A stretch of DNA of 64,000 bases from contig NC_088301.1 of assembly GCF_032854445.1 (NCBI RefSeq), forward strand, positions 8,058,281 to 8,122,280, written 5' to 3'. The stretch's first letter is position 1. Each line of letters opens with the position of its first letter. Under the pieces are notes generated by a model. The model worked only from the letters and a program-made list of their open reading frames with translations, was not told the DNA's origin and ran no database searches. Shown piece by piece: positions 55,101 to 64,000 of the stretch. Origin of the DNA: Liolophura sinensis. Taxonomy: Eukaryota; Mollusca; Polyplacophora; Chitonida; Chitonidae. The position numbers and the translations under genes are program-made.

Positions 55101-58100
55101 CCCGTACAAAGCATACGTGACGCCACACTGAGACTCTGGAAGCATACAGAGAAACATTCAAATTTAATGCGCAGATCTTGAGTCTCGGAGCGGATGACGC
55201 GTAATTTTCTTTTTTTTAGCCTCACATGTCTACAACATTGGTTTTCTGTTATCCTGATTCACATGCTGGCTTTAAAATTCTGTCTCTCTGTGACTCTCAG
55301 ACATTTAGGAAGAGGTAGCATGTTCGAATCCAGTTCTTAATTGCAGCCCTAGGTGCGGCTGGAAGTCGGTTTGTTGGTACTTAACGAAGGCCAGTGATTT
55401 ACTCCGGGCTTTTCGATATCCTCTCCCCATTTACCTTCCATTATATAAGTGGGAAATTTTAAAGTATTAATACATGGAGAATTTCCCGTACTGATCTATA
55501 TCTCAAGAGACATTCACTTATCTCACAGACAAAAATGGTGCACTGTCCTTATTATGTTACTTAATGCAATGCTTTATCGAGATGAAAAATTTGATTGAAG
55601 TAAACTGTCAAGAGGTTGAACAGCTGATGTGTGACTGGATGCCATTTGTCGCACCAGCTGTCGTCTCTAAGTGTCACGAACCCTGTCTTTAAACATCGTT
55701 TTATATTTTTTTTATTTGCCAGTGTCTGACCTACATTTTTCCCACTGTGTATGTTATAGCCTGCACTGTAATTCACTCGAGCGTTCTCGAGTCTTCGGTG
55801 TTTAGTGAGTTTAGTGTCATTGTACATAGGTTATACCTTCTGGAAATATGCATCCTTTTTGTAAACATGATTACCATCAAACCATCCAGAATTTTCTTTT
55901 ATGCTCATAAATATGAGCGACGGAGTTTACTCAAGTCCACTTGTGAGCAGCCATTTACTCATGTCCATTTGACGGCAGTCATATTTACTCTCACTCAATG
56001 TGAAAAATTTGGCTGAATTTGGAGATATCGGCTTTCACGCTATTTGACATTTGTACAACATTTTCTGTATAGAGCACTTTCTGAGCTTGTGTTTCGACAC
56101 TTGATATATTTTGGAGCCTGTATCGCTCATTGTCTCTTGTGCAACATCCCAGTTTATCCTGAAAATGACTTCGTGTATGTATTTCCGAGGAGTGAGATAT
56201 GCATCGACAGCTCGGCATCATGGACGCTACTGTCAACCCATCCACCCTGAAAAGTTACACCTTCTTAAGCGGTTGGGGAATAAACCATCGTCAGCCACTA
56301 CAGCTTGTCACTTGTTTGCCAGTTTTTTTTTCATCTTTACTCTCCGATAGTGGTAACCTTATGCTTTGATTTAGATGACCTCATGCCCCCTCCCCCTACT
56401 CCCACTCGTACTGAAGGCCAGTTGTCTCCCACCAATATTGTCTGCATATCTGTTCGTCACACGTTAGAATGTTCGTCAATAACTTGCCAAAGGTCAGGGG
56501 TTTACATCGGGCATTCCAGTTTCCTCCACCCATAATAATTACCACCACCATGTAAGTTGTTGATGTGAATGGTGTTGCAGAACATTAAGCTAAATAAATT
56601 CCAAATCAGAGATTGCTACTAAAAGTCCCACTGCACCTCGTAACCTGCCAAAAGTGTTGGCATTAACTTACTGTTAACATTAACTTACCGATCACCTGCC
56701 TTGCCATAATCCTGAGACACAAATGACATTCAGTTCCTTAACTTCCTTCATCGTTCGACTGCCTTAGCTAAACTTTTGTGAAACGATTTTCATACCGTCA
56801 TGTAAGAGTAACATGTCTGACACGTCATATGGTACAGTGAGACATTTTTACGTGTAGGAATCAAAGAGTTCACACTCGAAACTCCCCAGTTCATGTACGG
56901 CAAGTTTAGTCAAGATCAGACGTCACTATCATGAAATTATTCTCTTTGTAACAAAAATGAAGAGTGCAATGGTGTAAAATGCACCCCTTGAAGCTATCCA
57001 CATTTACATATATGTGTCATATGATAGAATAAAGACTTACTTGTGTTCATCTAGGAAACGCTCGTACCCTTGAAATTCTATGTCAGTATCTGTTGAAGCA
57101 ATGCCTGCAATGTGAAGTTATAGCCTATATACATACATTCGTTAACCAAAACTTAATGTAGGACATTCGTGTTGCAAATGTCGGTATTATCACTCTCTCA
57201 TCCCCATGATGTCAGAAATCCGGATGTCAGAAATACCATCCCCAACATTTTCCAAAAACAAAAGAAGGAAAACTTAAGAAAACTCTGAAAGAAATGACAG
57301 GATGTCAGGTTGCTTAGTTTGGCTTTGTATAGATTGATTTATGGACAATTAGTGGGCACTGTTAGTACTACTGGTACATCCGCGTGCCAACAGTCACCGC
57401 CCTCATCCACTCGCCTTGTGCCCTGCAGCACGGTGTTCAGACCCTGTAGCCAGGGGCGAATGGGCGAGGCCGGTCGCCGTTCGCGCGCGGATATACCAAT
57501 AGTGCAAGCAATGCCAATAAAAATAGTTAATTATTATTAAGAAAGTGAACATATAGTCAGTCACTTAAGCTGAATTAATTAATAAAGTAGTATTCGAGAA
57601 ATGTTTTAAAATATTAAAAAAATTCTACACCGCTTATCAACAAAATAAATAGCAAACAATCGTCACCTAGCTACTTTGATGATGCCATTTTACCATGTTA
57701 TAGCTATCTAGAGTGACATTACAAAACCTAGGAGCTCTTCTCTACCATCATTATTAAACAATGTGACAATCAAAAATTTCAAACAAAAACGCATGGTATC
57801 CAATCAAAGAGTATCAGTTCTGTTCCATATTCTCGCATTGTGGCGAGAAGGTCCTAATCGTCTAATTGAAGTAATGCACACTTCAGTGTTAGGCCTCTGT
57901 GCTGGTCTCCTCAAAGCCTACCACCAGTGTTACTTACCATGAGTCTTCGTCCAAACAGCCTTCAAAGTGCCGAGAAACATGTCTTGAAAGGTAAGCATGA
58001 TCCTTTTATCCAGGAAGATGCTCAAAGCATAGGACACTCGTCGTTCGTTCGTCACTTTCACCAGTTTATAAGACTGGCCGAATAGACTGGAGATTTTAAG

Positions 58101-61100
58101 GTGTTGTTGGAAGGTCTCGACATCTGGACCTCGAGTGGTATCACTTCGCACAATGTCAGATTCATACGTGACAGAGTAGGAGAGTTTCCACACATAGCGC
58201 CTAAGACACGAAAAGAGGATTTCATACTGTTAAGGAGTAATGTGTTATGACAAAAGAGACATATCTCTCTGGTATTAAGCTAGAACAATTGGAGCGAACA
58301 TATTAAGGAATCTACTTTCTTAAAGGCTTATAAAAACTCACACCAAAATCAGATTCTGCGAGATTCGTCGGCACTGGGAGCTTCCATAAAGGCACACTTA
58401 TTACTGGTAAATAATTATTGAATTTCATAAATTCGTAGGAAACTTTGACCCGGATAATCCGGAAAGGAACTCAAGCACCAGTAATCAGTAACTAAAATTA
58501 TGAAACCAAACGAACCATAAAACGTTTCAGAGTAACATGGATGGGGTCTTTAGGAGGAAGTTCATCCTATGTGTAGTGATGATGCCCCGGTAAAACATAG
58601 TCTTGCAGAAAGAACAGCCAGATATTGAAGTAGAAAATGTCTAGTAATGCCACGATTTTGTGCCAGATGAAATTATTTCACCAGGGCTTTCCGTCAGATT
58701 TCTGATAAATTAAAAACAGCAATTTCCTGGGAAATTTGAAATCCATAACATCTGAACGAAACAGACGTACCCCTGGACAAAAACCTCATGCAACAGTGAT
58801 TATATGATTATTGTAGTTTGGAGACAATAGTAATTACCTGGCTGAATAAATCTTCTCCTGTCCAATAATTTCAACTTCGACAGACTTATTTGTCACATCT
58901 GAAATGAAAAAAAAAAAAAGAAAAAAAAGCTGCAATTAATCAAGTTTCAAGATCAAGTTCGAAAGTGCTGGTATGCAAAAGCTTTTCAATGCTGAATTTG
59001 ATTGTTAGTTGCATAACAACATGATTTTAACCAAACCAATGACTTGGGTGATAGAATTACGGGGAGGTTGAGATCGTTTTTACACGTGTACACATCTTGT
59101 ACTGTTTGTACTTGTGACCTAATGACCCAATGATGGCTCTGTTTTCGCTTTTTGAGGCTTACTCTCCAGCCCGTTGTTCTGTCAAATGTCGACCATTCGT
59201 TTAAGAAACCATTGCTTTAAAGCCATATACGAAAAAAAAAGAAACAGCAGACAGCAGGCTACGCTATAATCACACAGTGTGCAAGAGAATCACATCATAA
59301 CGCATACAACACCGCTAATTTGCAATGGCAGCAAAATCCTGCGTAAGGTTTACGTTGCCTTTCACGCAGGACCCTCGTCAAGTCAACAGTGCCTGTCAAA
59401 AGATGAGATGTCAAACATTTCACCGACCAATCTACCAATGAAGAGACATACCAAGCAACTTTTCTGTTGCAACTAAATCACTTGATATCAAAGGATACTC
59501 TCAGAATTATTACCTTATGATTGTTTACCGCGATTTGTTTAACGAAATCAAAGACTTACTCTTCCAAGCCGACACAATCCCTGATGCAATGCTGTCGTAA
59601 GATTCCACGGCTATTTTCTGTTCACAGTGAACCGCAAACAGGTGTCTGTAGATTGTGTAGGACAAGGTGTCCCCTGTGTACAAGGAGTCCACATACTTCT
59701 CCCTGGTGTCGTTACGCGTGACATTCAAACTTTCGTATAGTGACGAGTTGGTGATGTCTGTCTCCACAACTGCACTGGTTACCTTCCCTTTGTACTTCAC
59801 CAAATACAGAACTCTCCACAAGGACAAGCTGTCCAAATGAAGTTAAGGGAATTTTAGATTACTGCAAGGTGTTCACAGTTACACAGCCAATATCCAGATG
59901 ACCATTACAGATGATTGAGTGTATAGATAATGTTGTTTGGATTCGTGATAAACTGCCAAAAGATGATATTAATATAAGATTAGAGAATATTAATCTTATA
60001 AGCATAGAGTGAAAGAAGTTTGACGTCTCTCATTCGTATGCCTATTTCTGTTTATGACATTTGTGACTTTAGCCATTAAATATTTTGTTTGCAACACCAA
60101 TATTATATTGGTATCTCCATCAAAATATACCTTTTATGATTTTCTACAGCTGTCAATTCCTCTTGGGAAGTTATGGTGACAGAGACGTCACTCCTTGACA
60201 CTGAAATAAAGAACATTGGAGCTTATTTTCTGTTTATTGTTAGACAGGACTATCAATCCTTGATCTTACTTAAAACAACTTTACTGACTCACAAAATACT
60301 ACCCGGATGTACGTTAGTTAACAGTTAAACGGAGGAAAGGCTTATTTAGTCATTTGACACTCGAAAACCACCATCAACTGAAGGCCATTGACGATGCTAA
60401 GTTTGGTTAAATAATTAATTCTGTACCGTTCTTCGACAACATCCATGCTTCTTCTAACTGTGACTGAATGATCATTCTGTCTGCCTGAAGCAAAGGTTGT
60501 GTCAGTGTTAGCTGGAAGTGCTGTTCATATGCTACAAGTGTAGTAACATCGGTCACTACGCTATAGCGGGCTGTTCTCAGGTCAGTCTGGAGTTTCGCCT
60601 GGATGTCAGTGGTGTTTAGCTGTGGAAGACGAGTCGATGACTGTATGGTTCCATTGCTTTTCAGTATGTACACCAACTTGGCCACATCACCACTGCAGGG
60701 GAGGAAAAGTTTTGAAGAAGAATTACAGCATGCAAAATTCGACATGTCTTTAAACTGAATTTACATGTATTACATCATCACCCGAAAAGCGTAACACAAA
60801 AAGAAAAAGGTTGGGGGATTGTATGGAATACAAAAACAAAACATTGTTTTACTTCTAGAATATATGCTCACAACAAATCGGGTCCAGAAAAGATTTGTAT
60901 CATTCTCCGTTTTTTTTAAGGCAAGATCGGTGTTAAGTTAGTTGAGCATTAATATGTCTGGTCGTTTCTCAGTTTACGTCTAGATCTCTTCACAGATCAT
61001 AGATTACTGTGATATTGTACCTTACGAACCCGTTTAATTCAATATTATTCTGAAATATCAGACTAGTTTAAAGATTTATATAAGGAAATTTATGAATGAA

Positions 61101-64000
61101 TAGTAAACATGTCTTTCATGTAAGTATGAGAAATGTGGGTTTATACAGATATGGAATATTTTAATGTGCTTTATCTGTTGGTATCCCCTAATGTGTACTG
61201 TGTATTGGTACACCTTGAAGAGTTTATATGATACAGCATATGACATTCCGATCAGCAAAAGCTCACCCTTTAACACTGATGAAATCCTCTTGGCGTATTA
61301 TCTCAACATCTAAGACAAAGTCTTTGTAAAATTCTGAAAAGTCAAAACATATGCTCATATACATGTCAAAACATATATCAGCTGTATTTTATAACTAACG
61401 AAAACGTTTTATTTTTAGTCTTACTAAACGCTATATTCAAGAGTTGTTCACCTATCACACGGCAGCCATAATATTACAGATGGCGGAAACCGGAGTGCAG
61501 AGATCACACGAACGACTTTTGGTAACAAACAGAAAGGGCTGTTTGCCCCTCGAGTTTTGATATACCAATATTATGGTCATGTACATGGCGAATACATTCA
61601 TTATATGTTGTGAATTTCGTCATTATCTTAATTTAGCAATTCATATCCTAGTTCCTCAAGGATATTCCACTATGTATTTGTATTTGAAACTGTTTTCAAA
61701 TAACGGAAACAGCATATCAATTTTATTCACACCTATGAATAGAACACTCCAAATTTCTGTTTTTCTGGTGCAAAGACAGAATGGCCTTTGTCGAACAACT
61801 ATCCAATTTGCACAGCTTAATAAAGTAGAAACTAAATTGGCACCCAAGTTTTTCTTTTATTTTTTATTAGTTGTAGACGAACTTTGCCTTGTATGAACAT
61901 TTTTGTCTGAACTTTTTTCTATTCAGATTTTAACAATTGCATTTTTCGGATATACTTCAAAATATTCTCACAGAGTAGTGCACCGTCGAAATTATTTAGG
62001 AAGTCACTTCTTAGTCAGGTTATTCTATGACAAAATCAGAACTATTCAGGAAGATCTTGATCCAACAACATATCGCTAAATGCAACAACATTGCAATGGA
62101 AGATCTTTACCTTGATATACTAATTCCCATGTAGCTACGAGAACACGGCGAATGCGTACAATGTCCTCGGTGTAAACATGTATATTCAGGAACACTGGAA
62201 TCATGACATCATAGCGATGGAGAACTACTGATCTGTCCACACTGATGACGTCATACGATCCCCTAGCTCCTGTGACATTCATCTCAGCTAGTTTCGCTAC
62301 AACTTTTGTGGCATTTATTGGGCTACAAACTGAGCTGTCCAAGTACGTAGTGTCGTTCCTTATGAACACTACCAACTTCCAGAGAGATTTCCTGAAAAAA
62401 AATGACAGCGCCATTTTGTAAAAAATTATCAGTTTTTGTGTATGGTTAGCACTTTCTTTATCAGCAACCGTGGACGAAGAAGGTAGAATGGTTTTGCAAA
62501 AATGAAACCAAGTTTCAAGAAACATCACACGGACATGCATGTACCCCTCATCCAATCACAACATTTGTGCAACGGCCACGTGGAACAAAGTTACACGAAA
62601 ATGACGTCCAACCCATAATGCACGTAGGCAAACCTGATGGGTAACTCGTGAAACTGCTTCCCGTCTGTATCAAAGCCGTGATTTCATTTGTTCTTTCCTT
62701 TATTACATCACAATTACCGGTGTATCTGTGCTCACAGAACATATATGAAGTACACACGCAATGCAAAGTCACAGAAGAAAACGATGCCTTCTACTCTCAT
62801 TTGGACCTTCTTTGTAGATCGTCCTCGAGTCTCCCCTTGGGGTAAATGACGTATACAACAAGAACATATATCACAGCACATCGTGTGTTGTTTTCGGTGA
62901 CATCACTCTGGTAATATGGAGAAATATATATACATACCCATGCTTGTCAACAAATTCCTCTTGATTTGTTATTGTCACACTGTGTTCCTCTGCAAATATA
63001 ATTGTTATCAATAATTTGCATTATACATTCAACTAAAGCAGCAGTGAGAGTGTCTCTTATCACATTTAAGTCATATCTAATGAGGCATTTTCAGGATACT
63101 TAGTTTTCACGAGATTATTTGTTAGATTGATAGTTCGTCAACGTAATACGGAGGAATTTTTCACTGAGGCCTGAAGATGTTATGTTGATTATGATTCCTG
63201 TTAAAAAGGCCATGAAAATAAAGGCATTTTTTTCTAAACACACACCTATATAAATAGACGATGACCATACGGCTTCGACTGCTTCCTCAAAGTGTATGAA
63301 ATCAGTGACTTTGACCTCTCGTGACACGTAAAGTGGAAAGTGCCACCTGTACTCCACCAGCACGTCTGACGTCACTTCCTCCGCTTGATAGACGTCACCA
63401 GAGATTGACGTCATAGCACTAAATATCTGTTGCAGCATAGTATCATTGATAACATGGATGGTCTCGCGGTCAACTAACGTCTGGTCAACCAAAATGACAT
63501 ATTCTAGGCGCCAAACTGTAATCCTGTTTAGTATAGAAAATATTTAGCAAATATACATCTTGGTAAAGTACACTTCTCACAATGTACCAAATAATGCACA
63601 GTATTAAGATCTATTCTTCAATATATCGGCTATCTGCGGAGTCGAAAATGGGAGACCTATTCAAGCGCAATGGCGACTCAAGTCCAAGCAGAAGTGACAG
63701 GTGTTCTCTTATAATCGGCTACGTAAGTACTATGCCACCAATTTGCTAACAAATCGTAGCTGGCTTCCTCTGGCTGAGAAAGTCTGCCAGCAACCTGATG
63801 ACGACAGCGTGATTCCCCCGAGCTCTAGCGGGTTTCTTTTCACCATAATATTCTTGAGCACAGCGTAAAACACCAGTCAAATAAATAACTAGGAAATAAT
63901 TGTAAACAAATATGTCAGTGAATACATACCATAGTTGCACATGTATTATGTGTTTACCTACATGTACGTTCCATTTATGCAGATGTGCTTACCATTTCTC
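43003..64000 (-). CDS. Gene A: paralogous transmembrane protein with twelve tandem modules (N-terminus outside window)
   Basis: Twenty-six exons, about 1,330 residues visible, every junction in phase and no frame break. From the N-terminal side: eleven complete two-exon modules, a truncated twelfth (linker 44829-44892, body 44513-44669), one membrane-helix exon (43759-43850) and a tail exon (43003-43156) ending TGA. Module order and tail match gene B, so it is a tandem paralogue in the same orientation. By analogy its missing N-terminus may carry DSL/EGF domains; that cannot be seen here. The extracellular part has many N-glycosylation sequons and few cysteines. No known family is recognised for the module. 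Confidence 0.88.
43759..43850 (-). CDS. Gene A membrane-helix exon
   Basis: 92 bp, phase 0 to phase 2. Encodes DNWKIIVGVVVGIAGFVVLC followed by SAVAHIYIKRR: a single hydrophobic helix with a G-x-x-x-G-like small-residue face and a basic stop-transfer. Gives a type I orientation with the modules outside. Confidence 0.92.
44513..44892 (-). CDS. Gene A module 12, truncated, leading to the membrane
   Basis: Linker 44829-44892 (64 bp; DDLDVQITNTKAKKDENG) and a shortened body 44513-44669 (157 bp; MVTDVEYTVSHNGGHPVEDL ... LKKHGLNVPDK ... TTGSN). The second strand-helix half is absent. Donor gtaagc, ending in phase 0 to meet the membrane exon; this boundary breaks the body rule as expected for a terminal unit. 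Confidence 0.85.
45090..45256 (+). mobile_element. 5'-truncated SINE
   Basis: Body from ttctccggacgtaggtcgc to aatcaaatagatatataaat. In a gene A intron, antisense to the gene. Confidence 0.85.
46019..47033 (-). CDS. Gene A module 11 (long linker with RQKR + body exon)
   Basis: Linker 46937-47033 (97 bp, the longest linker) contains KRQKRAATNSLKLVDKDG; R-Q-K-R fits the furin consensus R-x-K/R-R. Body 46019-46260 (242 bp; VTAVLYTVSVNGEE ... LCNCTPSLSHNLTVAGNLSD ... ALKDAFVAANPG). The C-x-C pair also occurs in gene B modules 5 and 7. Confidence 0.87.
47539..48294 (-). CDS. Gene A module 10 (linker exon + body exon)
   Basis: Linker 48243-48294 (52 bp; SVVINATEDRSYVDEDW) and body 47539-47777 (239 bp; LVRVDYTVSMDSAIAK ... 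HLRFLLQLKTL ... RRMYVKGKRSELTEDKLHQ ... SWLQHNPG). More basic in its middle than its neighbours. Confidence 0.86.
49142..50064 (-). CDS. Gene A module 9 (linker exon + body exon)
   Basis: Linker 49998-50064 (67 bp; SCSSCVTSVSIVHGQAYV ending TDNG) and body 49142-49383 (242 bp; LTRISYTVSMDNEELQ ... SQEVLQQYLTQSDRRFEMWT ... TLYIVSSANATLD ... ILSLAWMSVLNG). One of the clearest copies. Confidence 0.88.
49646..49759. repeat. Hairpin: 43-bp inverted repeat with 28-bp loop
   Basis: Arm 1 (49646-49688) starts aagtaactccgaatactgaa; arm 2 (49717-49759) ends ttcagtattcggggttactt and is its reverse complement with about 7 mismatches. In a gene A intron. Could be a small MITE-like element or a structured RNA. 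Confidence 0.85.
50729..51918 (-). CDS. Gene A module 8 (linker exon + body exon)
   Basis: Linker 51867-51918 (52 bp; VDVSVDILKMERYSGSFG) and body 50729-50976 (248 bp; VTKVLYTVRGNDTIL ... YLGDVYRLEVIYSLTVTMEL ... MIEAAIARAFVDNRT). The donor taken is a weak gtacga, the only nearby GT that keeps the 2 mod 3 length rule; reading on would reach a stop. Confidence 0.82.
51095..51535. repeat. ~34-bp minisatellite, ~12 copies
   Basis: Unit aatactgggatggttcatct followed by gtcattgttatag, with occasional longer units containing ggtacagttt. In the gene A intron between the module 8 linker and body. Confidence 0.93.
51966..52072 (-). mobile_element. Short SINE fragment
   Basis: Tail and first third of body (tttatttgattggtatttt to gggaggaaaccgg). 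In a gene A intron. Confidence 0.85.
52492..53416 (-). CDS. Gene A module 7 (linker exon + body exon)
   Basis: Linker 53356-53416 (61 bp; PEELFKPEVTDRKEAVAVNG) and body 52492-52751 (260 bp; LTQVTYFMTLGERP ... DIARDVNSTLGAQAYTGDIS ... YSFLFSVDLRG ... ISKSLSEIYTMAHFG). The linker was found by its length, splice sites and phase. Confidence 0.82.
54852..57104 (-). CDS. Gene A module 6 (linker exon + body exon)
   Basis: Linker 57041-57104 (64 bp; TDTDIEFQGYERFLDEH) and body 54852-55135 (284 bp, the longest; VWRHVCFVRVNGEVV ... VQEALDTTFESTSMYRVLDT ... YSLQYSVYFRGRPG ... TALLVAWIGKYSHTAG). Separated by an intron of about 1.9 kb. Confidence 0.84.
55325..55460 (+). mobile_element. Second SINE-like family, copy
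   Basis: Contains atgttcgaatccagtt, cggtttgttggtactta, gatttactccgggc and ends tatataagtggg. The last motif is shared with the first SINE family, suggesting a common 3' part. Confidence 0.55.
56435..56560 (+). mobile_element. Second SINE-like family, copy
   Basis: Contains ataacttgccaaaggtcag, tttacatcgggcattcca and cctccacccataataa. Closely parallels 6995-7100 in a NOX5 intron and 53095-53200. Confidence 0.6.
57938..58898 (-). CDS. Gene A module 5 (linker exon + body exon)
   Basis: Linker 58838-58898 (61 bp; KSVEVEIIGQEKIYSA) and body 57938-58200 (263 bp; VWKLSYSVTYESDIV ... TFQQHLKISSLFGQSYKL ... VSYALSIFLDKR ... TLKAVWTKTHG). Phase 1-2-1. Confidence 0.86.
59560..60200 (-). CDS. Gene A module 4 (linker exon + body exon)
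   Basis: Linker 60131-60200 (70 bp; SDVSVTITSQEELTAVE) and body 59560-59828 (269 bp; LWRVLYLVKYKGKVTS ... LSYTIYRHLFAVHCEQ ... ASGIVSAWKS). Body ends in phase 1 at donor gtaagt. Confidence 0.85.
60427..61333 (-). CDS. Gene A module 3 (linker exon + body exon)
   Basis: Linker 61267-61333 (67 bp; FVLDVEIIRQEDFISVKG) and body 60427-60692 (266 bp; VAKLVYILKSNGTIQS ... TDIQAKLQTDLRTARYSVVT ... LEEAWMLSKNG). Phase 1-2-1. Confidence 0.87.
61415..61530 (-). mobile_element. Very degenerate SINE fragment
   Basis: Recognised by ctatattcaagagttgttca and cacggcagccataat. Confidence 0.6.
62111..62989 (-). CDS. Gene A module 2 (linker exon + body exon)
   Basis: Linker 62938-62989 (52 bp; EEHSVTITNQEEFVDKHG) and body 62111-62391 (281 bp; LWKLVVFIRNDTTYLD ... 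KVVAKLAEMNVTGARGSYDV ... FLNIHVYTEDIVRI). N-glycosylation sequons NDT and NVT. Confidence 0.87.
63246..64000 (-). CDS. Gene A module 1 (partial linker + body)
   Basis: The last 8 bases of the window (63993-64000) are the end of a linker exon with donor gtaagc. The body exon 63246-63523 (278 bp) encodes ITVWRLEYVILVDQTLV, LQQIFSAMTSISGDVYQAEE, YRWHFPLYVSREV and FEEAVEAVWSSSIYIG. Confidence 0.82.
63755..63887 (+). mobile_element. SINE fragment with internal deletion
   Basis: Has tctgccagcaacctg, then the body, but lacks the segment between the cataat motif and attcttgagca. Ends caaataaataac. Confidence 0.82.

Overview
The window is eukaryotic. Genes are split into short exons with GT..AG introns, introns are AT-rich and full of minisatellites, and a tRNA-derived SINE family is scattered throughout. 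The SINE body (a 3' part reading like 'gtgaaatattcttgag' followed by an AATAAATAAA tail) is of a kind I associate with lophotrochozoans, especially marine molluscs. That placement is inference; no species is claimed.

Three genes can be read. (1) On the + strand, 2440-14087 holds the membrane and catalytic part of a NOX5-type NADPH oxidase in nine exons; its N-terminal EF-hand part lies upstream of the window. All four heme histidines, the FAD motif, the NADPH motifs and the C-terminal ENF are visible. The reading frame nevertheless breaks at about six points, all by one or two bases and without nonsense codons or lost splice sites. (2) On the - strand, 37402 down to 15778 holds gene B, a large Notch-ligand-like type I membrane protein: signal peptide, MNNL-like N-terminal domain, three DSL domains each followed by EGF repeats, a Thr-rich mucin-like tract, then a string of copies of an unfamiliar ~90-115 residue module, and a cytoplasmic tail. 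A 200-N scaffold gap (16458-16657) lies where its last module body and membrane helix should be. (3) On the - strand, from beyond 64000 down to 43003, gene A is a paralogue of B. Its visible part is eleven complete modules, a truncated twelfth, a membrane helix and a tail sharing the FDKEHFSE...NP(S/A)FD motif with gene B. Its N-terminus is outside the window.

The repeated module is the most interesting item. Each copy is encoded by two exons, a short 'linker' exon (49-97 bp, always 1 mod 3) and a 'body' exon (227-284 bp, always 2 mod 3), so each module is a phase-1 symmetric unit that can be duplicated without breaking the frame. All visible copies in gene A obey this rule. In gene B one body exon and the tail exon deviate by one base. 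I do not recognise the module; its predicted strand/helix order (strand, strand-helix-strand-strand-helix) suggests a small alpha/beta fold such as the SEA/ferredoxin-like type, which is inference.

NOX5 and gene B are convergent (3' ends at 14087 and 15778); genes B and A are head-to-tail. The rest is introns and intergenic DNA: about 17 SINE copies or fragments (five with readable target-site duplications), a second SINE-like family, two other dispersed repeat families, more than ten tandem repeats, and a 43-bp-arm hairpin.
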